Assembly (NCBI GenBank): GCA_012744295.1
Contig: JAAYIB010000054.1
Span: 1-17,771, forward strand
Direction: 5' to 3'
Source of the DNA: Acholeplasmataceae bacterium
Lineage (GTDB): Bacteria; Bacillota; Negativicutes; Acidaminococcales; Acidaminococcaceae
DNA: 17,771 nt
Of this stretch, positions 6,028 through 12,651 are shown piece by piece (within the stretch, counting starts at the first letter, position 1; every line of letters starts with the position of its first letter). Below the pieces are notes generated by a model, which was given only the letters and a program-made list of their open reading frames with translations, did no database searches and was not told the origin of the DNA. The translations under genes and the position numbers were made by a program.

Positions 6028-7554
6028 ATGTATGCAAAAACATACGGAGAAACGACGTTAGGCATTGACGGAGAGGAAATTATTGTCGAGGTTGACATTT
6101 CAAGCGGTTTGCCGGGCTTTGAAATTGTCGGTCTTCCGGACACGTCGGTAAGAGAGTCAAAAGAGCGAGTCAGGGCCGCCTTGAAAAATTCGGGGTATCG
6201 CTTTCCAACGACTCGTATTACGGTCAACTTGGCTCCTGCAGATTTTAAAAAAGATGGTTCTGGCCTTGACCTTGCAATTGCCGTCGGAATTTTGTGCGCT
6301 AGCGGCCAACTTGATGCTCAGACCGGCAGTAACAAGGTTTTTGTCGGCGAGTTGGCATTGGATGGCACAATCAGAAATGTAAGCGGTATTTTACCAATGA
6401 TTATCAGAGCAAGAAACGAGGGACGAGAAGAGATTTTTATACCTTCCGGCAATGCGGGGGAAGGAGGCTTGGTCGAAGGCGTTACCGTCTACGCACCGGA
6501 TACATTCTGCCGGTTGGCCAGCCATTTAAAGGGTGAAGCAAGACTTGAAAAGCTGCACAAGGGAAATATGAGCATTGGAGAAGAAAACGCCTATAATGTT
6601 GATTTTTCAGATGTGCAGGGACAGCTGGTTGCCAAAAGAGCTTTGGAGATTGCTGCTGCCGGCGGCCATAATGTGCGGATGGTTGGCGCGCCGGGGGCCG
6701 GTAAAACAATGCTTGCACGGCGTTTGCCGACTATTCTGCCGCCAATGACGGAAGAAGAAGCTCTTGAAGTAACGAAAATTTACAGTATTGCGGGGCTTCT
6801 TAATAAAAACCAGGGATTAATTCAGGAAAGGCCTTTTCGCAGCCCTCACCACACGGTATCGCACAACGCACTGATCGGCGGCGGTTCTTTGCCAAAGCCT
6901 GGAGAGGTGACTTTAAGTCACAACGGCGTTTTGTTCTTGGATGAACTTCCGGAATTTTCCCGTATGGCCCTCGAAGTTTTAAGACAACCGCTTGAAGACG
7001 GTTTCGTCACAATCAGCAGGGTGCAGGCGACATTGTCATTTCCCGCACTGTTTATACTGATTTCTGCCGAAAATCCCTGTCCTTGCGGTTTTTATGGAGA
7101 GAACGACGGTGTACACGTCTGCGGCTGTCGAATTGGAGATATTGAACGTTATCATAAAAAGATTTCGGGACCGCTTTTGGACAGGATTGACATACAAATT
7201 CATGTTCCCAAGCTCGACTATAATGACATGAACAACACTGTACCTGCTGAGTGTTCCTCATCTATACGCAAAAGAGTAACAGCGGCAAGGTCCTTGCAAA
7301 CAGAAAGGCTTAAAAAGAGCGGTCTGCATTGCAATGCGGCCATGCAGCATCGGGCAATCAAGAAAATTTGTTCTTTAACACCACAGGCAGCAAATTTGCT
7401 GGAAAAAGCCTTTAAAAATTTGGGTTTGAGCGCTCGCAGCTATGACCGAATCATAAAAGTAGCTCAAACAATAGCTGACTTGGAAGGCAGCAGCTCGATA
7501 GGTACTGCACACTTAGGTGAGGCGATTGAGTTAAGAATGATTAATAAAGAGTAA
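6028..7554 (+). CDS. comM: YifB/ComM family Mg-chelatase-like AAA+ ATPase
   Basis: ComM is a hexameric helicase that promotes branch migration during natural transformation in Gram-negative bacteria. The role in Bacillota is less clear. The 508-residue product has the N-terminal ChlI-type domain (GLPGFEIVGLPDTSVRESKE), Walker A GAPGAGKT at 220-227, RSPHHTVSHNALIGGG, Walker B VLFLDELPEF from 301, a cysteine-rich CPCGFYG...CGC insert, and the C-terminal Mg-chelatase domain with LSARSYDRI. I prefer the ATG at 6028, since GGGTGG at 6015-6020 is well spaced. An ATG at 6013 would add five residues. It ends in a bidirectional terminator. Confidence 0.95.
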   Translation: MYAKTYGETTLGIDGEEIIVEVDISSGLPGFEIVGLPDTSVRESKERVRAALKNSGYRFPTTRITVNLAPADFKKDGSGLDLAIAVGILCASGQLDAQTGSNKVFVGELALDGTIRNVSGILPMIIRARNEGREEIFIPSGNAGEGGLVEGVTVYAPDTFCRLASHLKGEARLEKLHKGNMSIGEENAYNVDFSDVQGQLVAKRALEIAAAGGHNVRMVGAPGAGKTMLARRLPTILPPMTEEEALEVTKIYSIAGLLNKNQGLIQERPFRSPHHTVSHNALIGGGSLPKPGEVTLSHNGVLFLDELPEFSRMALEVLRQPLEDGFVTISRVQATLSFPALFILISAENPCPCGFYGENDGVHVCGCRIGDIERYHKKISGPLLDRIDIQIHVPKLDYNDMNNTVPAECSSSIRKRVTAARSLQTERLKKSGLHCNAAMQHRAIKKICSLTPQAANLLEKAFKNLGLSARSYDRIIKVAQTIADLEGSSSIGTAHLGEAIELRMINKE

Positions 7555-7599
7555 AAGAGAAGCTGCACGCAAATTAAATTTGCGTGCAGCTTCTCTTTT
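7553..7599. terminator. Bidirectional terminator between comM and the orphan gene
   Basis: This is a perfect inverted repeat of 23 bases per arm with one central base. The left arm starts AAAAGAGAAGCTGCACG (7553 on) and the right arm ends in TTCTCTTTT (7591-7599). It has a T tract on both strands. It overlaps the stop codon of comM (7552-7554) and that of the convergent gene (7598-7600), so it serves both. Confidence 0.9.
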
Positions 7600-8110
7600 A
7601 AGCGTCTACAGCGAGCAGTGAAACTACTTCGTACTGTTTTTCATTATCAAGTAAATAAAAAGGGAAGGAATGAAATTCAATCTGATTTAGAAATTCAGGA
7701 TGGTACAAAATAGGCGGGACGTGGAGTTCGTCCCCCATATTGGTTTTCCAGGGGTTGTTTTTTACGAGGCTGTGAAAATCGTTGGAGAGGATTGTTTCTA
7801 AGAGGACAGCCGTATTTGTGACGGCTAATATAGCCGAGTTTGTTGTACCGGTATGGTCATCATATGGTTGCAGAATTTCCTTTACGGATTTCAAAGGGAA
7901 GGCTGGAAGATGGTTTTCATCAATAAAGTCACTGTGAGGAAGCTGTCTGACTGGCTGGTGCTTCTTATAAATGAAGAAGTCACCGCTGATGAGCAACGAG
8001 CCGTCTCTGATGACAACGCGAAGAATCTTTTTGCTTTTTGCCCGGTACATGATGTTTTTTAACAATACATCCAAGTACTGCAACTCGTTGATGTTAAGAA
8101 CATTATTCAA
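7598..8110 (-). CDS. Hypothetical protein, no family recognised
   Basis: The 170-residue protein is not one I recognise. It contains no cysteine, no signal peptide, no membrane segment and no catalytic motif I can name. The N-terminal third is mixed and Lys-rich (NIMYRAKSKKILRVVIRDG), and the remainder has many Pro, His and aromatic residues (HVPPILYHPEF, EFHSFPFYLLDNEKQYEVVSLL). I chose the TTG at 8110 because AAAGGA at 8126-8121 is 10 bases upstream. The GTG at 8119 is too close to that site. It forms a one-gene unit with its own promoter, a terminator and an inverted repeat upstream. These support a real gene of unknown, perhaps lineage-specific, function. Confidence 0.75.
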   Translation of the reverse strand: MNNVLNINELQYLDVLLKNIMYRAKSKKILRVVIRDGSLLISGDFFIYKKHQPVRQLPHSDFIDENHLPAFPLKSVKEILQPYDDHTGTTNSAILAVTNTAVLLETILSNDFHSLVKNNPWKTNMGDELHVPPILYHPEFLNQIEFHSFPFYLLDNEKQYEVVSLLAVDA

Positions 8111-8133
8111 ATTGACCACTTCCTTTCGTTTTG

Positions 8134-8161
8134 ATTATAGCATAAAAAAACGGATTGTCCG
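8134..8161 (-). promoter_or_regulatory. Promoter of the orphan gene
   Basis: On the minus strand TATAAT (8139-8134) is preceded by TGC, making the extended -10 TGCTATAAT. A weak -35, CGGACA (8161-8156), lies 16 bases upstream. The predicted start near 8127 leaves about 17 bases before the TTG start, which supports that start over GTG 8119. Confidence 0.72.
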
Positions 8162-8174
8162 ATAAAAAAATACA

Positions 8175-8198
8175 TTGTTTGCAAATGATTGCAAACAA
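8175..8198. repeat. 10-bp inverted repeat, possible operator
   Basis: TTGTTTGCAA (8175-8184) and TTGCAAACAA (8189-8198) are perfect inverted copies around the 4-base spacer ATGA. No T tract follows directly on either strand, so a terminator is unlikely. Its centre is about 60 bases upstream of the predicted start of the orphan gene, a usual place for an activator site. No known regulator motif matches that I can name. Confidence 0.6.
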
Positions 8199-8451
8199 GT
8201 AAAAAAGCTAACTGTTGTAAAGCAAGGCACAATCAGAAGTTTTAATGCCATAAAAATTAGCAATTAAGATCATATATGATTCTAGTCGGATTCCGTTTTA
8301 CAGCGATCCGCTCTAAAAGCATGCGAATAAAAGAACGGGAACTATTCTTTCTTAAGCGCTGCAACCCTAACAAACAAGCCGAATCAGCATTGGCACGACC
8401 TACATATTATGAAGATTGCGCATTTTAGGGTATTACACGTCGTTAATCAAA
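8199..8451. other. Gene-free stretch between orphan gene and nadE
   Basis: About 250 bases without a convincing gene. It contains a 12-base palindrome ATCATATATGAT at 8269-8280. A 50-codon open frame begins at the ATG at 8276, inside that palindrome, and ends at the TAG at 8426-8428. It has no ribosome binding site and no recognised similarity. A distant pairing of CCGTT (8292-8296) with AACGG (8334-8338) is weak. No tRNA, riboswitch or mobile-element end is recognisable. Confidence 0.6.
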
Positions 8452-8495
8452 AAATCAACCCCGAAATCTTTAGCAGAATATTTCGGGGTTGATTT
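8452..8495 (-). terminator. Terminator of nadE
   Basis: A perfect 16-bp stem, AAATCAACCCCGAAAT (8452-8467) with ATTTCGGGGTTGATTT (8480-8495), has a 12-base loop. On the minus strand it runs into TTTTTT. The stem begins on the base right after the nadE stop codon. Confidence 0.92.
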
Positions 8496-10397
8496 CTATT
8501 TTCTTACGGAGAGAAGGCGCTGCCTTATTTCGTAATATTCCGGAGAATAGTAGGATTGGAGCTGAGCTTCCCGATAGTCATAGCCAAAAGAACTTTTACT
8601 TACGGTGACGATTGGCGGTGCCTGGATTCTCTTCGCTACGGCAAAACCGGTAAAGAGATTCCACCAGCGCTCAAGATCTCGGACAAATGAAGCAGAATTC
8701 GGAAAAATAGTATCAACTATTCCCTGGCGACAGCCTATAGCAGTTTCGAGCAGGCCTGCTTCATAAAGCTTTAATATTTCGTTGGGTGAAGTTTTGCGCC
8801 CATTTTCCATCATTGCCTGAAAAAGATGGTCGTGATAATCATATATAATGGGGTCTCGACCGACGCCGACCGTTTGCTCAGAAGAGAGTTCCGCGCTTGG
8901 CGCAATTGCAAAAACTTCTTCAGGTATAACCTGCTTGTTGAAAACAACTTCATTTAGGTAGCGTCCCAAATCATAAACCTGGTACTTCCACAGATCACCG
9001 ATGGGAGCAAGCACGCCGGCAAGATCGCCATAGAAGGTTGCATAGCCAACGGTTAATTCTGTTTTGTTGGAGTTGCAGGAAAAGGCTCCGCCAAAGGCAG
9101 AGGCAAGTCCGGCAAGTATGCGGGTCCGGTCACGGGCCTGAATGTTTTCCCGGTTTAAGTCCGATAGTTGTGTTGAAAAGAAGGAATCCGTGGAATAATT
9201 TCGTATTATGGCAGTCTGCAGCTGTTCGTAGGTGTGTTCAACGCTATGATCAATCGGGATTATACAGTAATTGGCTCCCAGATTCTCGGCGATTTGGAGT
9301 GATAGACTTTTTGTAAGCGCAGAATTATATACGGAGGGCATATTAACCAGCAGGACATTTTCGGCGCCAAGGATATGGACAAATAAGGCTGCGGCCACAG
9401 CTGAATCTATTCCACCGGATAAACCAACTGCAATTTTTGTAATTCCGATTTGCTTGAGGAAATTAGCCGCACCATAGGAAACAGCCATAAAAAGCTCGCA
9501 ATTATCCTTGTTCTGTTTAATATTTGCAGAACTTGGAATGAAAGAATTGGACGCCGCGTTGTAGTTGCACGTCAAAAGACAGTCGTCGTACGCGGGAGCT
9601 TCACAAAGAAGCGTTCCGTTGGCTTGATAAAAACTGCTGCAGCCGTCGTAGACAATAACGTTCTTGCCGTTATTTTGAGTGCCGATATTGTTGCAGTAAA
9701 TTAAAGGCAGTCGCAGTTCTTTTGATTGTGCCGAAAAAATCTTGTGGCGTTTTGTATTTTTCTGCAAAGAAAAAGGTGAACATGACAAATTGCAGAGGAG
9801 GTTTGCGCCGTTTGCTGCCAAGAGTTTCGGAATATCTGTCTCGTAGTTGTCCGTCCAGCCATCTTCGCACAGCATGACACCAATCTTAATGACATGGCCG
9901 CGGATGGTGACTGCAACAGGCTGTAGCAGCTGTGACAGGGGAAGCGCAAGCTCCATGGAAAGTTTAAGGGAACTGTGAAAGTGTCGGCTGTCTTCAAATA
10001 CCCGGTAGTTTGGCATGGCTGTCTTGAGCAGGAAATTATAAGGACCAGCTGTTGAAAGAAGCTCTTTATTATGAGCCACAAAGGCCGCGTTGTATTTGCG
10101 GCATCCGCCATCTTCATTAATTTTACCGCGGTCAAGTCCGATATTGCCAAAAATGACACATATTCCGGCTGTTGCTTCAACAAGCTTTTGCCCGTATTTT
10201 TCACAATCATCAAGAAATGACTGACGTTCCCACAAATCGCCCAAAAAGTAACCCGGCAGGGCTAACTCAGGGAACAGTAGGATATCCACATTGGTCTGTC
10301 TTGCGGTTTCAATTGCTGAGAGCATACGAGAAAAGTTAAGGTCTGGCCTTCCAGGAATCACTTCGATTTGCGCACATGCAAACCTGACGTTTGTCAT
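8496..10397 (-). CDS. nadE: Glutamine-dependent NAD+ synthetase
   Basis: This enzyme makes NAD from deamido-NAD and ATP, using ammonia released from glutamine. The 633-residue protein has two domains. Residues 1 to about 280 are a nitrilase-type glutaminase with the triad Glu44 (FPELALPGY), Lys125 (LLKTAMPNY) and Cys177 (MLCEDGW). The C-terminal synthetase carries the pyrophosphatase loop VGLSGGIDSA (327-332 for SGGIDS) and NKTELTVGYATFYGDLAG. GAGGTG just upstream fixes the ATG. It is a single gene with its own promoter and terminator, divergent from ybaK. Carrying the glutaminase domain means it does not depend on free ammonia. Confidence 0.97.
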   Translation of the reverse strand: MTNVRFACAQIEVIPGRPDLNFSRMLSAIETARQTNVDILLFPELALPGYFLGDLWERQSFLDDCEKYGQKLVEATAGICVIFGNIGLDRGKINEDGGCRKYNAAFVAHNKELLSTAGPYNFLLKTAMPNYRVFEDSRHFHSSLKLSMELALPLSQLLQPVAVTIRGHVIKIGVMLCEDGWTDNYETDIPKLLAANGANLLCNLSCSPFSLQKNTKRHKIFSAQSKELRLPLIYCNNIGTQNNGKNVIVYDGCSSFYQANGTLLCEAPAYDDCLLTCNYNAASNSFIPSSANIKQNKDNCELFMAVSYGAANFLKQIGITKIAVGLSGGIDSAVAAALFVHILGAENVLLVNMPSVYNSALTKSLSLQIAENLGANYCIIPIDHSVEHTYEQLQTAIIRNYSTDSFFSTQLSDLNRENIQARDRTRILAGLASAFGGAFSCNSNKTELTVGYATFYGDLAGVLAPIGDLWKYQVYDLGRYLNEVVFNKQVIPEEVFAIAPSAELSSEQTVGVGRDPIIYDYHDHLFQAMMENGRKTSPNEILKLYEAGLLETAIGCRQGIVDTIFPNSASFVRDLERWWNLFTGFAVAKRIQAPPIVTVSKSSFGYDYREAQLQSYYSPEYYEIRQRLLSVRK

Positions 10398-10466
10398 TGC
10401 TACACCTCATTTTATATTGACTGATGTTTTGGTGACTTTAAATCTAAAGATTGAAATGATATGATA

Positions 10467-10503
10467 TGATATAAATTATATCAAAACAGACCGGCAATTT
10501 CCA
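10467..10503. promoter_or_regulatory. Symmetric divergent promoter, nadE and ybaK
   Basis: TGATATAAATTATATCA (10467-10483) is an inverted repeat of 8-bp arms around one A. Read leftwards it gives an extended -10 TGATATAAT (10483-10475), with a weak -35 TGGAAA (10503-10498) 17 bases away, for nadE. Read rightwards it gives TGATATAAA (10467-10475) for ybaK, with no good -35. Three tandem ATGAT copies (10456-10470) abut it. The leftward promoter is better supported than the rightward one. Confidence 0.62.
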
Positions 10504-10534
10504 TTTAATACTTTAAAATAGGCAGTGGAGGATT

Positions 10535-11014
10535 ATGAAGAATAGGAAAACAAATGCCTCTCGTATCTTAGACTCATTGGACATACCATATGAGTTGCTC
10601 AAATATGAGTTTGACGAAAAACAACTTGATGCAGTGCATGTTGCGGAAACAATAGGAAGACCGCCTGCACAGGTTTTTAAAACGTTGTGCTTGCGCGGTG
10701 ACAAGACAGGTGTGATTTTTGCCTGCATACCAGGTGACGGAGAACTCGACTTGAAGAAAGTCGCAAAAATAAGTATGAATAAAAAAGTGGAAATAGTGCC
10801 TTTAAAAGAGGTGTTGCCACTGACCGGGTATATTCGCGGCGGAGTTTCCCCACTTGGTGCAAAAAAAGAGTTTCCCGTTATTCTTGACGAGTCCGCCTTT
10901 TGCTGGGAAGAGATATTATTGAGTGCGGGACAAAGGGGAACGCAGTTGCTGCTTTCTCCCGAAAATCTGAGACGTGCGGTTAAGGCAAAAATTGCACGGA
11001 TAGCAATCCGTTAA
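10535..11014 (+). CDS. ybaK: Cys-tRNA(Pro)/Cys-tRNA(Cys) deacylase YbaK/EbsC
   Basis: YbaK hydrolyses cysteine wrongly attached to tRNA(Pro), acting as a free-standing editing factor. The 159-residue size is normal. The core features are QVFKTLCLRGD, with Lys49 at the place of the family's essential lysine, and GYIRGGVSPLGAKK at about 98-111. The rest, including DLKKVAKISMNKKVE, matches the family. GGAGG seven bases before the ATG fixes the start. It precedes thrC, but an internal promoter means the two are not necessarily one operon. Confidence 0.95.
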   Translation: MKNRKTNASRILDSLDIPYELLKYEFDEKQLDAVHVAETIGRPPAQVFKTLCLRGDKTGVIFACIPGDGELDLKKVAKISMNKKVEIVPLKEVLPLTGYIRGGVSPLGAKKEFPVILDESAFCWEEILLSAGQRGTQLLLSPENLRRAVKAKIARIAIR

Positions 11015-11026
11015 ATTCGCCGATTA

Positions 11027-11055
11027 TTGCAGAGTTGAAACCTATATGCTATTAT
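11027..11055 (+). promoter_or_regulatory. Promoter of thrC
   Basis: TTGCAG at 11027-11032, a 17-base spacer and TATTAT at 11050-11055 preceded by TGC form an extended -10 promoter. The predicted start near 11062 argues against the upstream in-frame starts at 11035 and 11071 for thrC. Confidence 0.6.
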
Positions 11056-11097
11056 AGAAATGCTATTAACATGGAAGAGAAAGTAGGTATGCTGGCA

Positions 11098-12594
11098 ATG
11101 TTATATACAAGCACTCGCGGTAAAACGGAGAAGGTCTGTTCTGCTCACGCTATTACCAGAGGGTTGGCCGATGACGGCGGACTTTTCGTACCTCAAAAAC
11201 TTACGACCTTGACGTTGTCAGAAATTATAGCGATGAGCGACATGCCGTACGCCGAACGTGCGGCGAAAATATTATCGCTTTTCCTGACAGATTATACAAT
11301 GGATGAACTGCAGCAATGTACTCACGCAGTGTATTGCGGGGACAAATTTCAAGATAATACAGCACCGCTGAAGCAGGTGAATGATAAAACAGGAGTGCTC
11401 GAGCTCTGGCACGGGCCGACATCGGCCTTCAAAGATGTCGCCCTGCAGCTCTTGCCGCACCTTTTGCTGAAGGCTCTCGAAAAAACCGGAGAACAGCATA
11501 ACATAGTGATTCTTGTAGCTACTTCCGGTGATACGGGAAAGGCAGCGCTCGAAGGTTTTGCCGGCGTCAAGGGAACGCGCGTCATTGTTTTCTATCCGGA
11601 TGAAGGAGTCAGTGAGATTCAAAAAAGACAAATGATTACGCAGGTCGGAGACAACGTAAGCGTGATCGCCGTCAAAGGGAACTTTGACGATGCGCAGTCG
11701 GGAGTAAAGGAAATACTTGCGGACCGGGAACTTGTCGAGAAACTTGAGGAAAAAGGTTTTTCCTTCTCTTCGGCCAACTCAATCAACTGGGGCCGCTTAA
11801 TACCCCAGGTTGTTTACTATTTCAGCGCTTACGCCGATGCGGTCAAGGCTGGCTGCATTAATCCCGGAGATGAAATAAACTTCTCGGTACCGACCGGAAA
11901 CTTTGGGGATATTTTGGCCGGTTATTATGCCAAGTGCATGGGGCTTCCCGTACATAAGCTCATCTGTGCTTCAAACACCAATAATGTTTTATCCGTTTTT
12001 CTCAATACCGGCAAGTATGACAGACGTCGAGATTTTTACAAGACAATATCGCCTTCGATGGATATCCTGATTTCAAGCAATCTTGAAAGGCTTTTATACC
12101 AGATCACAGACGAGGACGCGGCCAAGGTTGCCGCCTGGATGAAAGAGCTTAGGGATGAAGGGTTTTATGACGTCGGCAGCAAGCTGCTCGGGAAAATACA
12201 AAAAGCATTTTTTGGCACATGGGTTGATGAGTTCGAAACAAAAGAAACAATATGTAAGGTTTTTCGTGATAAAAACTACCTGCTTGACCCTCATACAGCG
12301 GTTGCCTGGAGAGCTTGCGAAAAATACAGGCTTGTTTCATCCGATGAAAGATATTGCGTAGTTTTATCAACGGCAAGTCCTTTTAAGTTTTACGGTTCGG
12401 TTCTTGAAGCAATCAAGCCGGAACTTTACCGTCAGGAAATGGACCCTTTCGAAGCTCTTGAATTGTTGGCAGGTCTCAGTTCGACAACCATACCGCAACA
12501 GCTGCGTGAACTTAAGGAAGCTCCGGTCCGGCATAAGCTTAAGATTGAAAAACAGGCAATGAAGGATTCTGTTGCAAAAACTCTAAAAATTTAA
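11098..12594 (+). CDS. thrC: Threonine synthase
   Basis: This PLP enzyme converts O-phospho-L-homoserine to threonine. With the start at 11098 it has 498 residues, typical for the bacterial type with an N-terminal lid. It opens MLYTSTRGK and then has GLADDGGLFVP. The PLP lysine is Lys112 in GPTSAFKDVALQLLP. ATSGDTGKAALEGF binds the cofactor phosphate region and SVPTGNFGDILAGYYAK is also conserved. The start is uncertain: ATG 11089 would add three residues and ATG 11071 nine. TAGG at 11084-11087 fits 11098. No leader attenuator or T-box is visible between its promoter and the start. Confidence 0.95.
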   Translation: MLYTSTRGKTEKVCSAHAITRGLADDGGLFVPQKLTTLTLSEIIAMSDMPYAERAAKILSLFLTDYTMDELQQCTHAVYCGDKFQDNTAPLKQVNDKTGVLELWHGPTSAFKDVALQLLPHLLLKALEKTGEQHNIVILVATSGDTGKAALEGFAGVKGTRVIVFYPDEGVSEIQKRQMITQVGDNVSVIAVKGNFDDAQSGVKEILADRELVEKLEEKGFSFSSANSINWGRLIPQVVYYFSAYADAVKAGCINPGDEINFSVPTGNFGDILAGYYAKCMGLPVHKLICASNTNNVLSVFLNTGKYDRRRDFYKTISPSMDILISSNLERLLYQITDEDAAKVAAWMKELRDEGFYDVGSKLLGKIQKAFFGTWVDEFETKETICKVFRDKNYLLDPHTAVAWRACEKYRLVSSDERYCVVLSTASPFKFYGSVLEAIKPELYRQEMDPFEALELLAGLSSTTIPQQLRELKEAPVRHKLKIEKQAMKDSVAKTLKI

Positions 12595-12608
12595 ATGTAA
12601 GAACATAA

Positions 12609-12651
12609 AAAAACAGACTGGCCACAACATTTTGGTGGCCAGTCTGTTTTT
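12609..12651. terminator. Bidirectional terminator between thrC and pepF
   Basis: Perfect 17-bp arms, 12609-12625 and 12635-12651 (core ACAGACTGGCCAC with GTGGCCAGTCTGT), surround a 9-base loop. There is a T tract on the plus strand at 12647-12651 and seven As at 12607-12613 give one on the minus strand. Its right end overlaps the pepF stop codon (12650-12652). Confidence 0.92.

Noticed and set aside
8175..8198. Inverted repeat as a terminator
   Set aside because: No T tract follows directly on either strand, and nadE already has a strong terminator at 8452-8495.
8276..8428. 50-codon open frame as a small protein gene
   Set aside because: No ribosome binding site, no recognised similarity, and a frame of this length is not rare by chance. 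It is kept only as part of the gap observation.
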